Assembly: GCA_002796135.1 (NCBI GenBank)
Contig: PCWB01000050.1
Coordinates: 1-44,242 of the forward strand
Length of the DNA stretch: 44,242 nucleotides
Reading direction: 5' to 3'
Origin: Candidatus Omnitrophica bacterium CG11_big_fil_rev_8_21_14_0_20_41_12
Lineage (GTDB): Bacteria > Omnitrophota > Gorgyraeia > Gygaellales > Profunditerraquicolaceae
The first letter of the stretch is position 1. Each line of letters starts with the position of its first letter. The notes below the pieces were generated by a model. That model worked only from the letters and a program-made list of their open reading frames with translations. It had not been told where the DNA came from and searched no databases. A program made the translations under genes and the position numbers. Of the stretch, positions 44,117-44,242 are shown one piece after another.

Positions 44117-44242
44117 ATGATTAAGAATCCTATTATGACTACGCGAGAATTAGCGAATTACATTAAATTAAACGAAAAGACCATAATTCGGATGGCTCAA
44201 AATGGTAAAATTCCAGGAGTCAAAGTGGGCAGTCAGTGGCGA
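44117..44242 (+). CDS. Excisionase-type helix-turn-helix protein, N-terminal fragment
   Basis: The gene runs off the window; 42 codons are visible. MTTRELANYIKLNEKTIIRM and GKIPGVKVGSQWR make a MerR/excisionase-type winged helix-turn-helix (HTH_17). The start with a GGAG site 5 nt upstream is ATG 44117. An earlier ATG at 44084 directly touches a perfect TATAAT (44078-44083) that is probably the promoter -10, so it is less likely. Such domains occur alone as excisionases and also fused to PTS IIA-like domains; the missing rest decides. Confidence 0.75.
   Translation, partial: MIKNPIMTTRELANYIKLNEKTIIRMAQNGKIPGVKVGSQWR

Overview
The window is a bacterial chromosome segment centred on a probable replication origin. 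Genes on the left (1-7985) lie on the minus strand and every intact gene right of about 8.2 kb lies on the plus strand. The switch falls in a gap of about 250 bp with two DnaA boxes and two strong divergent promoters. Nearly all genes are single-copy housekeeping genes, tightly packed with 1-14 nt overlaps. The gene repertoire suggests an anaerobe: a ferredoxin-dependent 2-oxoacid oxidoreductase, a MetV-like Cys-rich C1 protein and an IscU/NifU scaffold. Overall order and protein style resemble uncultured lineages such as Candidatus Omnitrophota, but that assignment rests on general impression and was not tested.

Layout. Minus strand from the origin: dnaA, dnaN, a DciA/DUF721 gene, gyrB, gyrA, tRNA-Glu, and the first 18 codons of glmS. 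recF is absent from its usual place. Plus strand from the origin: rpmH, yidD, yidC, a stand-alone Jag_N domain (rnpA, mnmE and mnmG are not in their usual places), a parS-like site, a LAGLIDADG gene wedged before parA, parB, ndk, then yicC-gmk-rpoZ-coaC. Next come tRNA-Cys, tRNA-Leu and tRNA-Val, then thrS-infC-rpmI-rplT, a K+ uptake operon (two TrkA proteins, a 38-aa membrane peptide, TrkH), an OB-like membrane protein and pheS-pheT. After a 6S-like RNA come a coiled-coil membrane protein, a cyclophilin and a UvrD/PcrA helicase. Then follow metV, iscU-like, 5-formyl-THF cyclo-ligase, rny, ymdB, a GH39-like secreted protein, xseA, xseB, dxs, a four-subunit 2-oxoacid:ferredoxin oxidoreductase and gltX.

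The right end (42.2-44.2 kb) is the accessory part: a candidate 90-nt RNA with its own promoter and terminator, a small lipoprotein, a palindromic repeat, a zinc-finger LAGLIDADG endonuclease, tRNA-Gln, a decayed serine-recombinase C-terminus running antisense into that tRNA, and the start of an excisionase-type helix-turn-helix gene.

The best leads for something undescribed are the 90-nt RNA at 42264-42353; a small hairpin family with an invariant CCGT loop and covarying stem, found twice in the rpmI leader and once after the cyclophilin gene; the 38-aa membrane peptide coupled to trkH; and the GH39-like protein lacking its acid/base residue. Other oddities are an infC gene with no ATG, GTG or TTG start, two tRNAs with C at position 55, and a homing endonuclease between parS and parA.
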